From the NCBI GenBank assembly GCA_019454835.1, contig JACFNP010000030.1, positions 1-40,937 of the forward strand: DNA of 40,937 nt. The letters are read 5' to 3'. This DNA comes from Rubellimicrobium sp. (GTDB taxonomy: Bacteria > Pseudomonadota > Alphaproteobacteria > Rhodobacterales > Rhodobacteraceae). The position numbers and the translations under genes are program-made. How positions within the stretch are numbered: position 1 is the first letter of the stretch; the number at the start of each line of letters is the position of its first letter. This document shows positions 18,283 to 25,595 of this stretch, piece after piece. Under the pieces are notes generated by a model. The model was not told the origin of the DNA, made no database searches, and saw only the letters and a program-made list of their open reading frames with translations.

Positions 18283-18744
18283 TCACGCGGTCCTCGTGTT
18301 CTTGGGATTCATCGCCTTCACGTCGATGACCTCGGGCTGCTGGGCCTCCATCCCGTGTTCGGCACCGGCAAAGACGCGCAGATGCGACATCTGGGTGCGG
18401 GCGAGGCGGTTCTTGGGCAGCATCCGCTCGACCGCCTTTTCGACCACGCGCTCGGGGTGCTTGCCCTCAAGGATTTCGGCCTTGGTGCGCGACTTGATGC
18501 CGCCGGGATAGCCGGTGTGCCAGTAGAAGCTTTCCTCGCGCTTCTTCCCGGTCAGTTGCACCTTGTCGGCATTGATGACGATGACGTTGTCGCCCATGTC
18601 CATGTGCGGGGTGAACGTCGGCTTGTGCTTGCCACGCAGGCGTGTGGCGACGATCGCGGCGAGGCGGCCCAGAACGACGCCCTCGGCGTCGATCAGCACC
18701 CACTTCTTCTCGATGTCCGCCGGAGTCGCGGAAAAGGTTTTCAT
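18283..18744 (-). CDS. rplM: 50S ribosomal protein L13 (uL13)
   Basis: The 153-residue protein shows the L13 hallmarks [17 protein letters not shown] near the N-terminus, the [19 protein letters not shown] strand, [14 protein letters not shown], and [16 protein letters not shown]. Length is normal for alphaproteobacteria. It is the first gene of the rplM-rpsI operon and has a near-consensus promoter about 60 bp upstream. Confidence 0.97.
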   Translation of the reverse strand: MKTFSATPADIEKKWVLIDAEGVVLGRLAAIVATRLRGKHKPTFTPHMDMGDNVIVINADKVQLTGKKREESFYWHTGYPGGIKSRTKAEILEGKHPERVVEKAVERMLPKNRLARTQMSHLRVFAGAEHGMEAQQPEVIDVKAMNPKNTRTA

Positions 18745-18801
18745 GTCTCACCAGATGTGACGGGCACCGCCACAGGCGGCCCGGTTCCTTCGGATGGGGC
18801 G

Positions 18802-18829
18802 CTTATAGCGGGGATGATCGCAACGTCAA
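18802..18829 (-). promoter_or_regulatory. Promoter of rplM-rpsI
   Basis: On the minus strand, TTGACG (18829-18824) and TATAAG (18807-18802) are 16 bp apart, close to the housekeeping consensus. This predicts a leader of about 50 nt before the rplM ATG. Confidence 0.75.
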
Positions 18830-18856
18830 GGGCGGCATTGCAGGTATTGTCGTTGT

Positions 18857-18885
18857 TTTACAGTGTGTTGCAAATGGGGTATTAT
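18857..18885 (+). promoter_or_regulatory. Promoter with overlapping palindrome, upstream of ispH
   Basis: TTTACA (18857-18862) and TATTAT (18880-18885) are 17 bp apart, each 5 of 6 to consensus, in an unusually AT-rich patch. ATGGGGT (18874-18880) and ACCCCAT (18889-18895) form a perfect 7-bp inverted repeat over the -10 box. TTGCA / TGCAA (18868-18872 and 18885-18889) nests around it. This looks like an operator or an early stem-loop. The promoter points to ispH and lies back to back with that of rplM. Confidence 0.6.
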
Positions 18886-18915
18886 GCAACCCCATAATTG
18901 GCACTCCGCCAGCCC

Positions 18916-19005
18916 CGTCATTGCGAGGAGGCGCGGCCGACGTGGCAATCCATGCGGCAACCGCGCGCCCGGAATGGATTGCTTCGGCTTCGCCTCGCAA
19001 TGACG
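18916..19005. repeat. Family A palindromic repeat, alternative centre
   Basis: Standard ends with the CAATCCA / TGGATTG inner stem. It lies between the predicted ispH promoter and the ispH start, so it should be transcribed in the ispH leader. Confidence 0.9.
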
Positions 19006-19072
19006 AGAGGACGGGATACCCCGCCCCGCCCACATGCTTTACCGAAGGCCCCGATACGACTATCCCTGCGCC

Positions 19073-20041
19073 ATGGATACCGCCGCCCCCCTGCCCCCGC
19101 TGACCATCCGCCTCGCCGCCCCGCGCGGGTTCTGTGCGGGGGTCGACCGCGCCATCCGCATCGTCGAGGAGGCGCTGAAGAAATGGGGGGCGCCGGTCTA
19201 TGTCCGCCATGAAATCGTCCACAACCGCCATGTCGTGAACAGCCTGCGCGCCAAGGGGGCGGTGTTCGTCGAGGAACTCGACGAATGCCCCGACGACCGC
19301 CCGGTGATCTTTTCCGCCCATGGCGTGCCGAAATCCGTCCTGGCCGAGGCTAGTCGCCGCAACATGGTCGCGGTCGACGCCACCTGCCCGCTGGTCACCA
19401 AGGTCCACAACGAGGCCGCGCGCCACAACCGCCAGGGGCGGCAGGTGGTGTTCGTGGGCCATGACGGCCACCCCGAGACCGTGGGCACCATCGGCCAGCT
19501 TCCCCCCGGCGAGGTGCTGCTGGTCGAGACCGTGGCCGATGTCGCCGCGCTGCAGGTGCGCGATCCCGAACGGCTGGCATTCTCGACCCAGACGACGCTG
19601 TCGGTCGATGACACCGCCGAGATCATCGCGGCGCTGAAGGCAAGATTCCCGTTCATCACCGGGCCGGGCCACGAGGACATCTGCTATGCGACCACCAACC
19701 GCCAGGGCGCGGTGAAGGCGATGGCGGCGGCGGTCGAGGCGCTGCTGGTGGTGGGGGCGCCCAATTCGTCGAACTCGCGCCGTCTGGTCGAGGTGGCGCA
19801 GGCCGCAGGCTGCAAGCACGCACAACTGGTGCAGGAGGCCGCCGAGATCGACTGGGCGCCGCTGGCGGGGATCACCACGCTTGGCCTGACCGCCGGGGCC
19901 AGCGCGCCGGAAATCCTGGTGCGCGACGTGATCGACGCCTGCCGCGCCCGCTACGCCGTCACCGTGATCGAGGAGGGCGGCGGCCACGAGGACATGGTCT
20001 TCAACCTGCCGCGCATCCTGCGCGAGGAGACCCCGGCATGA
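19073..20041 (+). CDS. ispH: 4-hydroxy-3-methylbut-2-enyl diphosphate reductase
   Basis: The 322-residue iron-sulfur enzyme makes IPP and DMAPP in the last step of the MEP isoprenoid pathway. The three cluster-binding cysteines are Cys21 (RGFCAGV), Cys105 (DATCPLV) and Cys204 ([11 protein letters not shown]). The [14 protein letters not shown] and SSNSRRL motifs are also present. ATG 19073 fits the family; an in-frame ATG at 19034 would add 13 residues. Neither has a clear Shine-Dalgarno. rnhA follows 31 bp later in the same direction. Confidence 0.96.
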   Translation: MDTAAPLPPLTIRLAAPRGFCAGVDRAIRIVEEALKKWGAPVYVRHEIVHNRHVVNSLRAKGAVFVEELDECPDDRPVIFSAHGVPKSVLAEASRRNMVAVDATCPLVTKVHNEAARHNRQGRQVVFVGHDGHPETVGTIGQLPPGEVLLVETVADVAALQVRDPERLAFSTQTTLSVDDTAEIIAALKARFPFITGPGHEDICYATTNRQGAVKAMAAAVEALLVVGAPNSSNSRRLVEVAQAAGCKHAQLVQEAAEIDWAPLAGITTLGLTAGASAPEILVRDVIDACRARYAVTVIEEGGGHEDMVFNLPRILREETPA

Positions 20042-20072
20042 CGCGGGCCGTCACGGCTGCGGTTCCCGACTG

Positions 20073-20540
20073 ATGGCCGACCTTTTCGCCTATACCGACG
20101 GGGCCTGCTCGGGCAATCCCGGCCCCGGCGGCTGGGGGGTGCTGCTGGTGGCGCGCGAGGGCGGGCAGGTCGTGCGGCGCCGCGAACTGTCGGGCGGCGA
20201 CGGGCTGACCACCAACAACCGCATGGAGCTGATGGCAGCGATCACCGCGCTGGAAAGCCTGACCCGGCCCTCGTCCATCACCATCGTCACCGATTCCGCC
20301 TATGTGAAGGACGGGATCACGAAATGGATTCACGGCTGGCAGAAGAACGGCTGGAAGACCGCCAGCCGCCAGCCGGTGAAGAATGCCGAACTCTGGCAAC
20401 GGCTGCTGGCGGCCACCGCGCGCCACGATGTCCGCTGGGACTGGGTGAAGGGCCACGCCGGGCATCCCGAGAACGAACGCGCCGACGAACTGGCGCGCGA
20501 CGGGATGGCGCCGTTCAGGAAAGGCGCGCGGGCAGGCTGA
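20073..20540 (+). CDS. rnhA: Ribonuclease HI
   Basis: The 155-residue enzyme degrades RNA in RNA-DNA hybrids. All four acidic active-site residues are visible: Asp9 ([16 protein letters not shown]), Glu52 ([10 protein letters not shown]), Asp74 (VTDSAYV) and Asp138 (NERADELA), with the supporting His128 in VKGHAGH. Length is typical. No Shine-Dalgarno is evident before the ATG. The ispH-rnhA order is common in alphaproteobacteria. The last 26 bp overlap the convergent fmt gene. Confidence 0.96.
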   Translation: MADLFAYTDGACSGNPGPGGWGVLLVAREGGQVVRRRELSGGDGLTTNNRMELMAAITALESLTRPSSITIVTDSAYVKDGITKWIHGWQKNGWKTASRQPVKNAELWQRLLAATARHDVRWDWVKGHAGHPENERADELARDGMAPFRKGARAG

Positions 20541-21420
20541 AGCCGCGCAGCGCGTCGTCGCGGGCCATGGCGCGGCGTCCGGGGCGCTGCAATTCGCTGA
20601 TCTCGACCGCACCCGTGCCGCAGGCCACGGTCATGGTGTTTGCATCCAGCACTTCGCCCGGCGCACCCGCGCCTTCGGCCAACCGCGCGCGCAGCAGCTT
20701 CAGCCGCACGTCCCCGGCCAGACACCAGGCGCCGGGAAAGGGCGACAGGCCGAGGATATGCCGCGCGACCTCGGGCGCGGGGCGGGTCCAGTCCACGCGG
20801 GCCTCGTCCTTGGTGATCTTTTCGGCATAGGTGGCGGCGGCATCGTCCTGCGGCTGCGCGACCAGATCGGGCAGATGCGCCAGCGCCGCGACGATGGCCG
20901 CGGCGCCCAGCACCGCCAGCCGGTCATGCAATTCGCCCGCCGTCTCGTCCGCGCCGACGGGCGTGGCGCGGGTCAGCAGCACCGGGCCGGTATCCAGCCC
21001 CGCCTCCATGCGCGTGATCGACACGCCGCTTTCGGTATCGCCCGCCATCACCGCCCGCTGGATCGGCGCCGCCCCGCGCCAGCGCGGCAAGAGCGAAGCG
21101 TGGATGTTCAGGCAGCCGTGGCGCGGAATGTCGAGCGCCGCCTGCGGCAGGATGATCCCGTAGGCCACCACCACCGCGACATCGACGCCCGACGCCGCCA
21201 GCGCGGCCTGCTCCGCCGGGTCACGAAAACCTGCCGGATGGCGCACAGGCAGCCCGAGCGCGGCGGCGCGGGCGTGGACGGGCGAGGGCCGCTCCTGCTG
21301 TCCGCGCCCGGCAGGCTGCGGCGCACGGGTCCAGACGCAGGCGATGTCATGCCCGGCGGCAACCAGCGCATCCAGCGCGGCGACGGCGAAAGCGGGGGTT
21401 CCCATGAAGGCGATGCGCAT
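20515..21420 (-). CDS. fmt: Methionyl-tRNA formyltransferase
   Basis: The 301-residue enzyme formylates initiator Met-tRNA. The active-site residues are Asn105 and His107 ([18 protein letters not shown]) and Asp143 ([10 protein letters not shown]). The folate-binding N-domain runs to about residue 205, and the C-terminal tRNA-binding domain follows. GAGG precedes the ATG. It lies downstream of def on the same strand, but a 146-bp gap filled with family C repeats separates them. Its 3' end overlaps rnhA tail to tail. Confidence 0.96.
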   Translation of the reverse strand: MRIAFMGTPAFAVAALDALVAAGHDIACVWTRAPQPAGRGQQERPSPVHARAAALGLPVRHPAGFRDPAEQAALAASGVDVAVVVAYGIILPQAALDIPRHGCLNIHASLLPRWRGAAPIQRAVMAGDTESGVSITRMEAGLDTGPVLLTRATPVGADETAGELHDRLAVLGAAAIVAALAHLPDLVAQPQDDAAATYAEKITKDEARVDWTRPAPEVARHILGLSPFPGAWCLAGDVRLKLLRARLAEGAGAPGEVLDANTMTVACGTGAVEISELQRPGRRAMARDDALRGFSLPARLS

Positions 21421-21434
21421 CTTGCGGCCTCAGG

Positions 21435-21480
21435 ACCGGGGCTCTGCCCCGGACCCCGGAGTATTTGCGCAAGGATGAAG
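21435..21480 (-). repeat. Family C repeat, copy 1
   Basis: On the minus strand it reads CTTCATCCTTGCGCAAATAC, then CCGGGG and a CCGGGGCAGAGCCCCGG hairpin. It lies between def and fmt, opposite in orientation to copy 2. Confidence 0.75.
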
Positions 21481-21490
21481 CAGCGTGGTG

Positions 21491-21555
21491 CTTCTCATCT
21501 TTCCAAAAATATCCGGGGGGGAGGCCCGCAGGGCCGGGGGGCAGCGCCCCCTGCC
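21491..21555 (+). repeat. Family C repeat, copy 2 (diverged)
   Basis: It begins CTTCTCATCTTTCCAAAAAT, then ATCCGGGGGGG, and ends in a GGGGGCAGCGCCCCC hairpin. With copy 1 it forms a diverging pair in the def-fmt gap. Confidence 0.65.
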
Positions 21556-21566
21556 ACGGCCCGCCC

Positions 21567-22103
21567 TCACAGCGCGGGCGCCGATTGCCGGGCGCGGTCG
21601 CGTTTGAGCTTTTCCATCTTGCGGGTAATCATCCCCCGCCGCACCGGCGAGATATGGTCGATGAACAGCCGCCCGTTCAGATGGTCGATCTCGTGCTGCA
21701 CGCAGGTGGCCCAGAGGCCGTCGAACTGTTCCTCGCGGGCGCGACCGTCAAGGCCGGTCCAGCGCACCCGGACCTCGGCGGGGCGCGTCACCTCGGCGTA
21801 ATGGTCGGGGATCGAGAGGCAGCCTTCCTCGTAGACGTTCGGTTCCTCCGAGGTCCAGGTGATTTCCGGGTTCACCAGCACCATCGGCTGCGGCGCCGTG
21901 TCCTTGTCCTTCACGCAATCCATGACCAGCAGCCGCACCATCTGCCCGACCTGCGGCGCGGCAAGGCCGATGCCCGGCGCGTCATACATGGTTTCGAGCA
22001 TGTCGTCGGCGAGACGGCGCAACGGGTCGTCGATCCCGCCGACCGGGCGGCAGACCGTCTTGAGGCGCGGGTCGGGGTGCAGGATGATGGATCGCAGGCT
22101 CAT
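21567..22103 (-). CDS. def: Peptide deformylase
   Basis: The 178-residue metallohydrolase removes the formyl group from nascent peptides. All three family motifs are present: GIGLAAPQVG, EEGCLSIPD (the metal-binding Cys) and QHEIDHLNG (two metal-binding His and the catalytic Glu). ATG 22103 (MSLRSIILHPDPRLK) matches the usual start; a longer frame upstream only adds translated repeat. The Shine-Dalgarno is weak. It is functionally paired with fmt. Confidence 0.96.
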   Translation of the reverse strand: MSLRSIILHPDPRLKTVCRPVGGIDDPLRRLADDMLETMYDAPGIGLAAPQVGQMVRLLVMDCVKDKDTAPQPMVLVNPEITWTSEEPNVYEEGCLSIPDHYAEVTRPAEVRVRWTGLDGRAREEQFDGLWATCVQHEIDHLNGRLFIDHISPVRRGMITRKMEKLKRDRARQSAPAL

Positions 22104-22180
22104 GGCGCTGACATAGGACGCGGGCCGCGGCCCTGCAACCGGGGCATCGGGGCAAGGCCATCGGGCGAGCAGGATATTTT

Positions 22181-22270
22181 CGTCATTGCGAGGAGGCGAA
22201 GCCGACGAAGCAACCCCGATGTCGTGTGTGAGCGGTCGGGGTTGCTTCGGCTTGCGCCTCGCGGGTGACG
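22181..22270 (+). repeat. Family A palindromic repeat, full unit
   Basis: It has standard left end and inner stem; the right end is mutated to CTCGCGGGTGACG, the same change seen in the copy at 9870. It lies between divergent def and the PatB-like gene. Confidence 0.9.
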
Positions 22271-22362
22271 GAACATGCCCTTCCCCCGATTGCCCTGCAC
22301 CGGGGGTTTTCCCCTTGCACCCGCCGCGCGGGCGCGCATGGTCGGGGCAAACGGAGGCAAGC

Positions 22363-23532
22363 ATGAATTTCGACGAGGACATCGACCGGCGCGGCACGCA
22401 TTGCGCGAAATGGGACACGATGGAGGAATATTACGGGGTCAGCCCCGACACCGGCCTTGCGATGTGGGTCGCCGACATGGACTTTCGCCCGCCCGCCGAA
22501 GTGCAGGACGCGCTGCGCGGAATGCTCGACCACGGCATCTACGGCTATTACGGCAGCGACCGCGACCTGCTGGCGGCGATGGGCTGGTGGATGCAGACCC
22601 GCCACGGCTGGACGGTCGATCCCGCGCATGTGTTCACCACGCACGGGCTGGTGAACGGCACCGCGCTGTGCATCGACACCTTCACCGCGCCGGGCGACGG
22701 GATCGTGCTGTTCACGCCGGTCTATCACGCCTTCCACAAGATCATCGCCGCCTCGGGGCGCCGTGCGGTGCAATGTCCGCTGGTGATCGAGGACGGGCGC
22801 TACACCATGGACTTCGAGCGCTACGACGCGATGATGACCGGGGATGAACGCATGGTCATCCTCTGCTCGCCGCACAATCCCGGCGGGCGGGTCTGGACGC
22901 GGGCCGAATTGCAGGGCGTCGCGGATTTCGCGCGCCGTCACGACCTGATCCTCGTCTCGGACGAGATCCACCACGACCTGATCCTGCCGGGCCACCGGCA
23001 TATCCCGATGGCGCTGGTCGAGGGCGTTGCCGACCGGCTGGTGATGATGACCTCGGCCACGAAAAGTTTCAACATCGCGGGCTGCCACACCGGCCAGGTG
23101 ACCATTGCCGACGACACCCTGCGCAAGCGGTTCGCCGACCGGGTGGCGGCGCTGGGCATCTCGCCCAATTCCTTCGGCATGGAGATGGTCCGCGCCGCCT
23201 ATTCGCCCGGCGGTGCCGCGTGGCTCGATGCGCTCATGGTCTATCTCGACGGCAACCGGCAGGTGCTGGATGCCGGGGTGGCCGCCATTCCTGGCGTGCG
23301 CTCGATGGCCCTTGAGGGCACCTATCTCGGCTGGGTCGATTTCAACGGCACCGGCATGGACGAGGCCGGGATCGCCCGGCGCATCGAGCGTGACGCGCGG
23401 GTCGCGGTCAACCACGGCACGCCCTTCGGTCAGGGCGGCGAGGGCTGGATGCGGTTCAACTTCGCCACGCCGCGCGCGCGAATCGAGGCGGCGGTGACGC
23501 GGCTGCAGGCGGCCTTTGCCGATCTGCAGTGA
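22363..23532 (+). CDS. PatB/MalY-family PLP-dependent C-S lyase
   Basis: The 389-residue fold-type I PLP enzyme matches the MalY/PatB group (cystathionine beta-lyase-like), which cleaves C-S bonds of cystathionine or cysteine conjugates. The family start KWDTMEEYYGV, the MWVADMDFRPP segment, LCSPHNPGGRVW and SDEIHHDLIL are present. The PLP lysine is Lys234 in SATKSFNIAG. Length is normal. GGAGG precedes the ATG. It may contribute to sulfur amino-acid metabolism, but it is not in an operon with metA. Confidence 0.9.
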   Translation: MNFDEDIDRRGTHCAKWDTMEEYYGVSPDTGLAMWVADMDFRPPAEVQDALRGMLDHGIYGYYGSDRDLLAAMGWWMQTRHGWTVDPAHVFTTHGLVNGTALCIDTFTAPGDGIVLFTPVYHAFHKIIAASGRRAVQCPLVIEDGRYTMDFERYDAMMTGDERMVILCSPHNPGGRVWTRAELQGVADFARRHDLILVSDEIHHDLILPGHRHIPMALVEGVADRLVMMTSATKSFNIAGCHTGQVTIADDTLRKRFADRVAALGISPNSFGMEMVRAAYSPGGAAWLDALMVYLDGNRQVLDAGVAAIPGVRSMALEGTYLGWVDFNGTGMDEAGIARRIERDARVAVNHGTPFGQGGEGWMRFNFATPRARIEAAVTRLQAAFADLQ

Positions 23533-23569
23533 TCTTGCGTGACATTCGGGTGACACCCATGTTCGGGGC

Positions 23570-24268
23570 ATGAGCGAGCAGACACTCAGGATCGGCAGCT
23601 ACAACATCCGCAAGGGCCTCGGCACCGACTGGCGCCGCGACGCGGGGCGGGTGCTCGACCGGATCGCGGCGATGCAGCCCGACCTCATCGCATTGCAGGA
23701 GGCCGACTTCCGCCTTGGCGCCCGGCCTGCGGCGCTGGCGCGCGGCCTGATCCGCGAGCGCACCGGCCTGGTGCCGCTGGCCGTCGGGCGCGCCGGGCCA
23801 AGCCTCGGCTGGCACGGCAACGCCATCCTCGCGCGGCAGGGGCTGACCTTGGGCGACGTGACCCGCATCGACCTGCCGGGACTCGAGCCGCGCGGCGCCG
23901 TGATCGCCGACATCGAGGGCACCTTCCCGCTGCGGCTGGTCGGCGTGCATCTGGGGCTGCTGCGCCATTCGCGGCGCCGCCAGCTAGACCATATCCGCGA
24001 GCGGCTGCTGCTGCTGCCGCCCAGACCCACGCTGATCGTCGGCGATTTCAACGAATGGTCGCGGGTGAAGGGGTTGGGCCGGGTGGCGAAGCATTTCCGC
24101 CTGTTGACGCCCGACGCCACCTATCCCGCCCGCCGCGCGGTGGCCGCGCTCGACCGGATGGCCTATTCGGACGACCTCGACCTGCGGCTGCTGCCGGTCG
24201 CCTGCGGTCCGGGGCACGAACCTTCGGACCACCGCCCGATCCTGGCCGAGGCGCGGCTGGCGGGTTAG
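23570..24268 (+). CDS. Endonuclease/exonuclease/phosphatase-fold hydrolase
   Basis: The 232-residue protein has the ordered EEP-superfamily motifs: SYNIRKG (metal/Asn), ALQEAD (metal Glu), WHGNAIL, LVGVHLG (His), VGDFNEW (Asp/Asn), ALDRMAYS and the closing SDHRPIL (catalytic Asp-His). The family includes DNases, phosphodiesterases and lipid phosphatases, and the substrate cannot be told from sequence. No signal peptide is visible. The ribosome-binding site is weak. It starts 37 bp after the PatB-like gene and may be co-transcribed. Confidence 0.85.
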   Translation: MSEQTLRIGSYNIRKGLGTDWRRDAGRVLDRIAAMQPDLIALQEADFRLGARPAALARGLIRERTGLVPLAVGRAGPSLGWHGNAILARQGLTLGDVTRIDLPGLEPRGAVIADIEGTFPLRLVGVHLGLLRHSRRRQLDHIRERLLLLPPRPTLIVGDFNEWSRVKGLGRVAKHFRLLTPDATYPARRAVAALDRMAYSDDLDLRLLPVACGPGHEPSDHRPILAEARLAG

Positions 24269-24269
24269 G

Positions 24270-24282
24270 GCATTTCGCAGCC
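24270..24282 (-). repeat. Fragment of family B repeat
   Basis: GCATTTCGCAGCC is the exact inverse of the 3' end of family B copies 2 and 3. The rest of the element is missing. It starts 2 bp after the EEP gene stop codon. Confidence 0.5.
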
Positions 24283-24347
24283 AAACGCGGGGTGATCGGG
24301 CGAACTGCGGCTGCGCGGGTTGGCACGGCACCACCTTTCGCAACTCC

Positions 24348-24436
24348 CGTCATTGCGAGGAGGCGCAGCCGACGAAGCAACCCCGATGTCGTGAGTGAGC
24401 GGTCGGGGTTGCTTCGGCTTGCGCCTCGCAATGACG
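24348..24436 (+). repeat. Family A palindromic repeat, full unit
   Basis: Standard unit between two convergent genes, the EEP hydrolase and the XRE-type protein, ending about 20 bp from the XRE stop codon. Confidence 0.92.
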
Positions 24437-24453
24437 GCATCGGGGCTGGCGGG

Positions 24454-24783
24454 TCAGATCAGATCATCGACACCGACCCCGAGGGCGCGGGCGAGGTTCT
24501 TCAATGCCGCCGCCGATCCGGGTTTCTTGCCGGCTTCGATCTCGGCGATATAGACGCGGTTCACGCCGGAGGCAGCCGCCAGCGCCTGCTGGGTCAGGCC
24601 ACGGAAATCCCGATACACCCGCACCGGGCTTTCGCCGTCGAGGATGCGTCCGACATAGTCGTCCGGGATGCCTTCGCCGCCCCCGGCCATGGCGCGGTCG
24701 TAGGCAGCGATATCGTCAAGGTCTTCGCGCGCGGCCAGCAGCGCCTCGTATTCCGCGCGGGGAATCGTCACCATCTCGTTCAC
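24454..24783 (-). CDS. XRE-family helix-turn-helix protein, antitoxin-like
   Basis: The roughly 109-residue protein has an N-terminal segment IPRAEYEALLAAREDLDDIAAYDRA, like those of chromosomal antitoxins. A Cro/C1-type HTH follows at about residues 60-108 (RGLTQQALAAASGVNRVYIAEIEAGKK...LARALGVGVDDLI). GTG 24783 is chosen because GGAGG lies 5 nt upstream; ATG 24798 is in frame but has no ribosome-binding site. No RelE/ParE-type toxin gene is next to it. The gene upstream on the same strand encodes an unrelated conserved protein. It may be an orphan antitoxin or a plain regulator. Confidence 0.75.
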   Translation of the reverse strand: MNEMVTIPRAEYEALLAAREDLDDIAAYDRAMAGGGEGIPDDYVGRILDGESPVRVYRDFRGLTQQALAAASGVNRVYIAEIEAGKKPGSAAALKNLARALGVGVDDLI

Positions 24784-24850
24784 GGTTGCCTCCGTCATTC
24801 GTAATTGCCGCCACGCAACCGCAGAAGGCGCACCGGAGGCGGGGCGCCGC

Positions 24851-25204
24851 CTAAAGCAGGCGCGGGATCAGGGCGGCGGGGGGGTCGGCTTCGCGGGCGT
24901 AGTCGGCGGGCGGCTGGTCGGCCACTGCGGTGTGCCACTTGAAATCGTAGATGCGTTCGCTGCCCTCGTCGTGGCTGGCGACGACAAGGCACTGATATAT
25001 CTGCTTCGGCCCGTCATAGAGATCGACGAAGCCGCGCAGGTTGGGCGCGTCCTCGGCCAGCAGCGAAAAGCCGCCGTCCCAGAGCCGCAGCACCCGGTGG
25101 ATGCGGTCGCCGTCATGGACACACAGCCGCGACGAGCGCCGCAGCATTGCCAGCCGCGCATCTTCGAGGCCCTTGCGCACCGCCTCGGGCAGGAAATCGG
25201 TCAT
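24851..25204 (-). CDS. Conserved hypothetical protein
   Basis: The 117-residue soluble protein starts MTDFLPEAVRKGLEDARLAML. It contains a beta-rich centre (SRLCVHDGDRIHRVLRLWDGGFSL, then LRGFVDLYDGPKQIYQCLVVAS) and IYDFKWHT, and ends in a Pro-rich tail. It resembles unnamed Rhodobacterales proteins I have seen, but I assign no function. The start is fixed by GGAGG 5 nt before ATG 25204. It is 67 bp upstream of the XRE gene on the same strand, so the two may share a transcript. Confidence 0.7.
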   Translation of the reverse strand: MTDFLPEAVRKGLEDARLAMLRRSSRLCVHDGDRIHRVLRLWDGGFSLLAEDAPNLRGFVDLYDGPKQIYQCLVVASHDEGSERIYDFKWHTAVADQPPADYAREADPPAALIPRLL

Positions 25205-25266
25205 CGCATCCTCCATCACCCGACGAGTCAGAATGAAAGACATCGGGATAAAATCAAGACCGGATT

Positions 25267-25290
25267 GCGGCTGATTGCGATAACAGCCGC
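25267..25290. promoter_or_regulatory. Perfect 7-bp inverted repeat upstream of the 117-residue gene
   Basis: GCGGCTG (25267-25273) and CAGCCGC (25284-25290) are separated by 10 AT-rich bases, within a locally AT-rich stretch (25235-25310). It could be an operator for the minus-strand gene, possibly recognised by the XRE protein, but this is only positional inference. Confidence 0.35.
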
Positions 25291-25329
25291 AAATAGTGAA
25301 GAAATCGTGTGGGCGGTGTGCAGGGCGGT

Positions 25330-25365
25330 GGATTGCCACGTCGCCTTCGGCTCCTCGCAATGACG
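25330..25365. repeat. Family A half unit (right half only)
   Basis: GGATTGCCACGTCGCCTTCG followed by CTCCTCGCAATGACG matches the right arm of the alternative-centre class. The left half is absent. Confidence 0.75.
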
Positions 25366-25411
25366 GGGGGACGGGCTTGCACAGCCGGGCCAACCGGGCG
25401 CGCGGCATATC

Positions 25412-25500
25412 CCGTCATTGCGAGGAGGCGCAGCCGACGAAGCAACCTCGATGGTGTGTGTGAGCGGTCGAGGTTGCTTCGGCTGCGCCTCGCTATGACG
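25412..25500 (+). repeat. Family A palindromic repeat with compensatory stem change
   Basis: The inner stem reads CAACCTCGA / TCGAGGTTG: one C-G pair of the usual stem has become T-A on both sides. The right end is CTCGCTATGACG. Confidence 0.9.
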
Positions 25501-25570
25501 AAACAAGCCCGGCACACCACCGCCCTTGCGCGGGGCGGCGTCTTGCGGTTCAACCCGGTGCACCCGTCCG

Positions 25571-25594
25571 ACAGGAGCCGCCACAGGAGCCGCC
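25571..25594 (+). repeat. 12-bp tandem duplication carrying the cobD ribosome-binding site
   Basis: ACAGGAGCCGCC occurs twice back to back. Each copy holds an AGGAG; only the second is properly spaced (6 nt) from the TTG start. Confidence 0.85.
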
Positions 25595-25595
25595 C

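Noticed and set aside
24454-24850. HigBA or RelBE toxin-antitoxin module
   Set aside because: Only the XRE-type member is recognisable; the 50-odd bases upstream hold no toxin gene and the next gene is not RelE/ParE-like.
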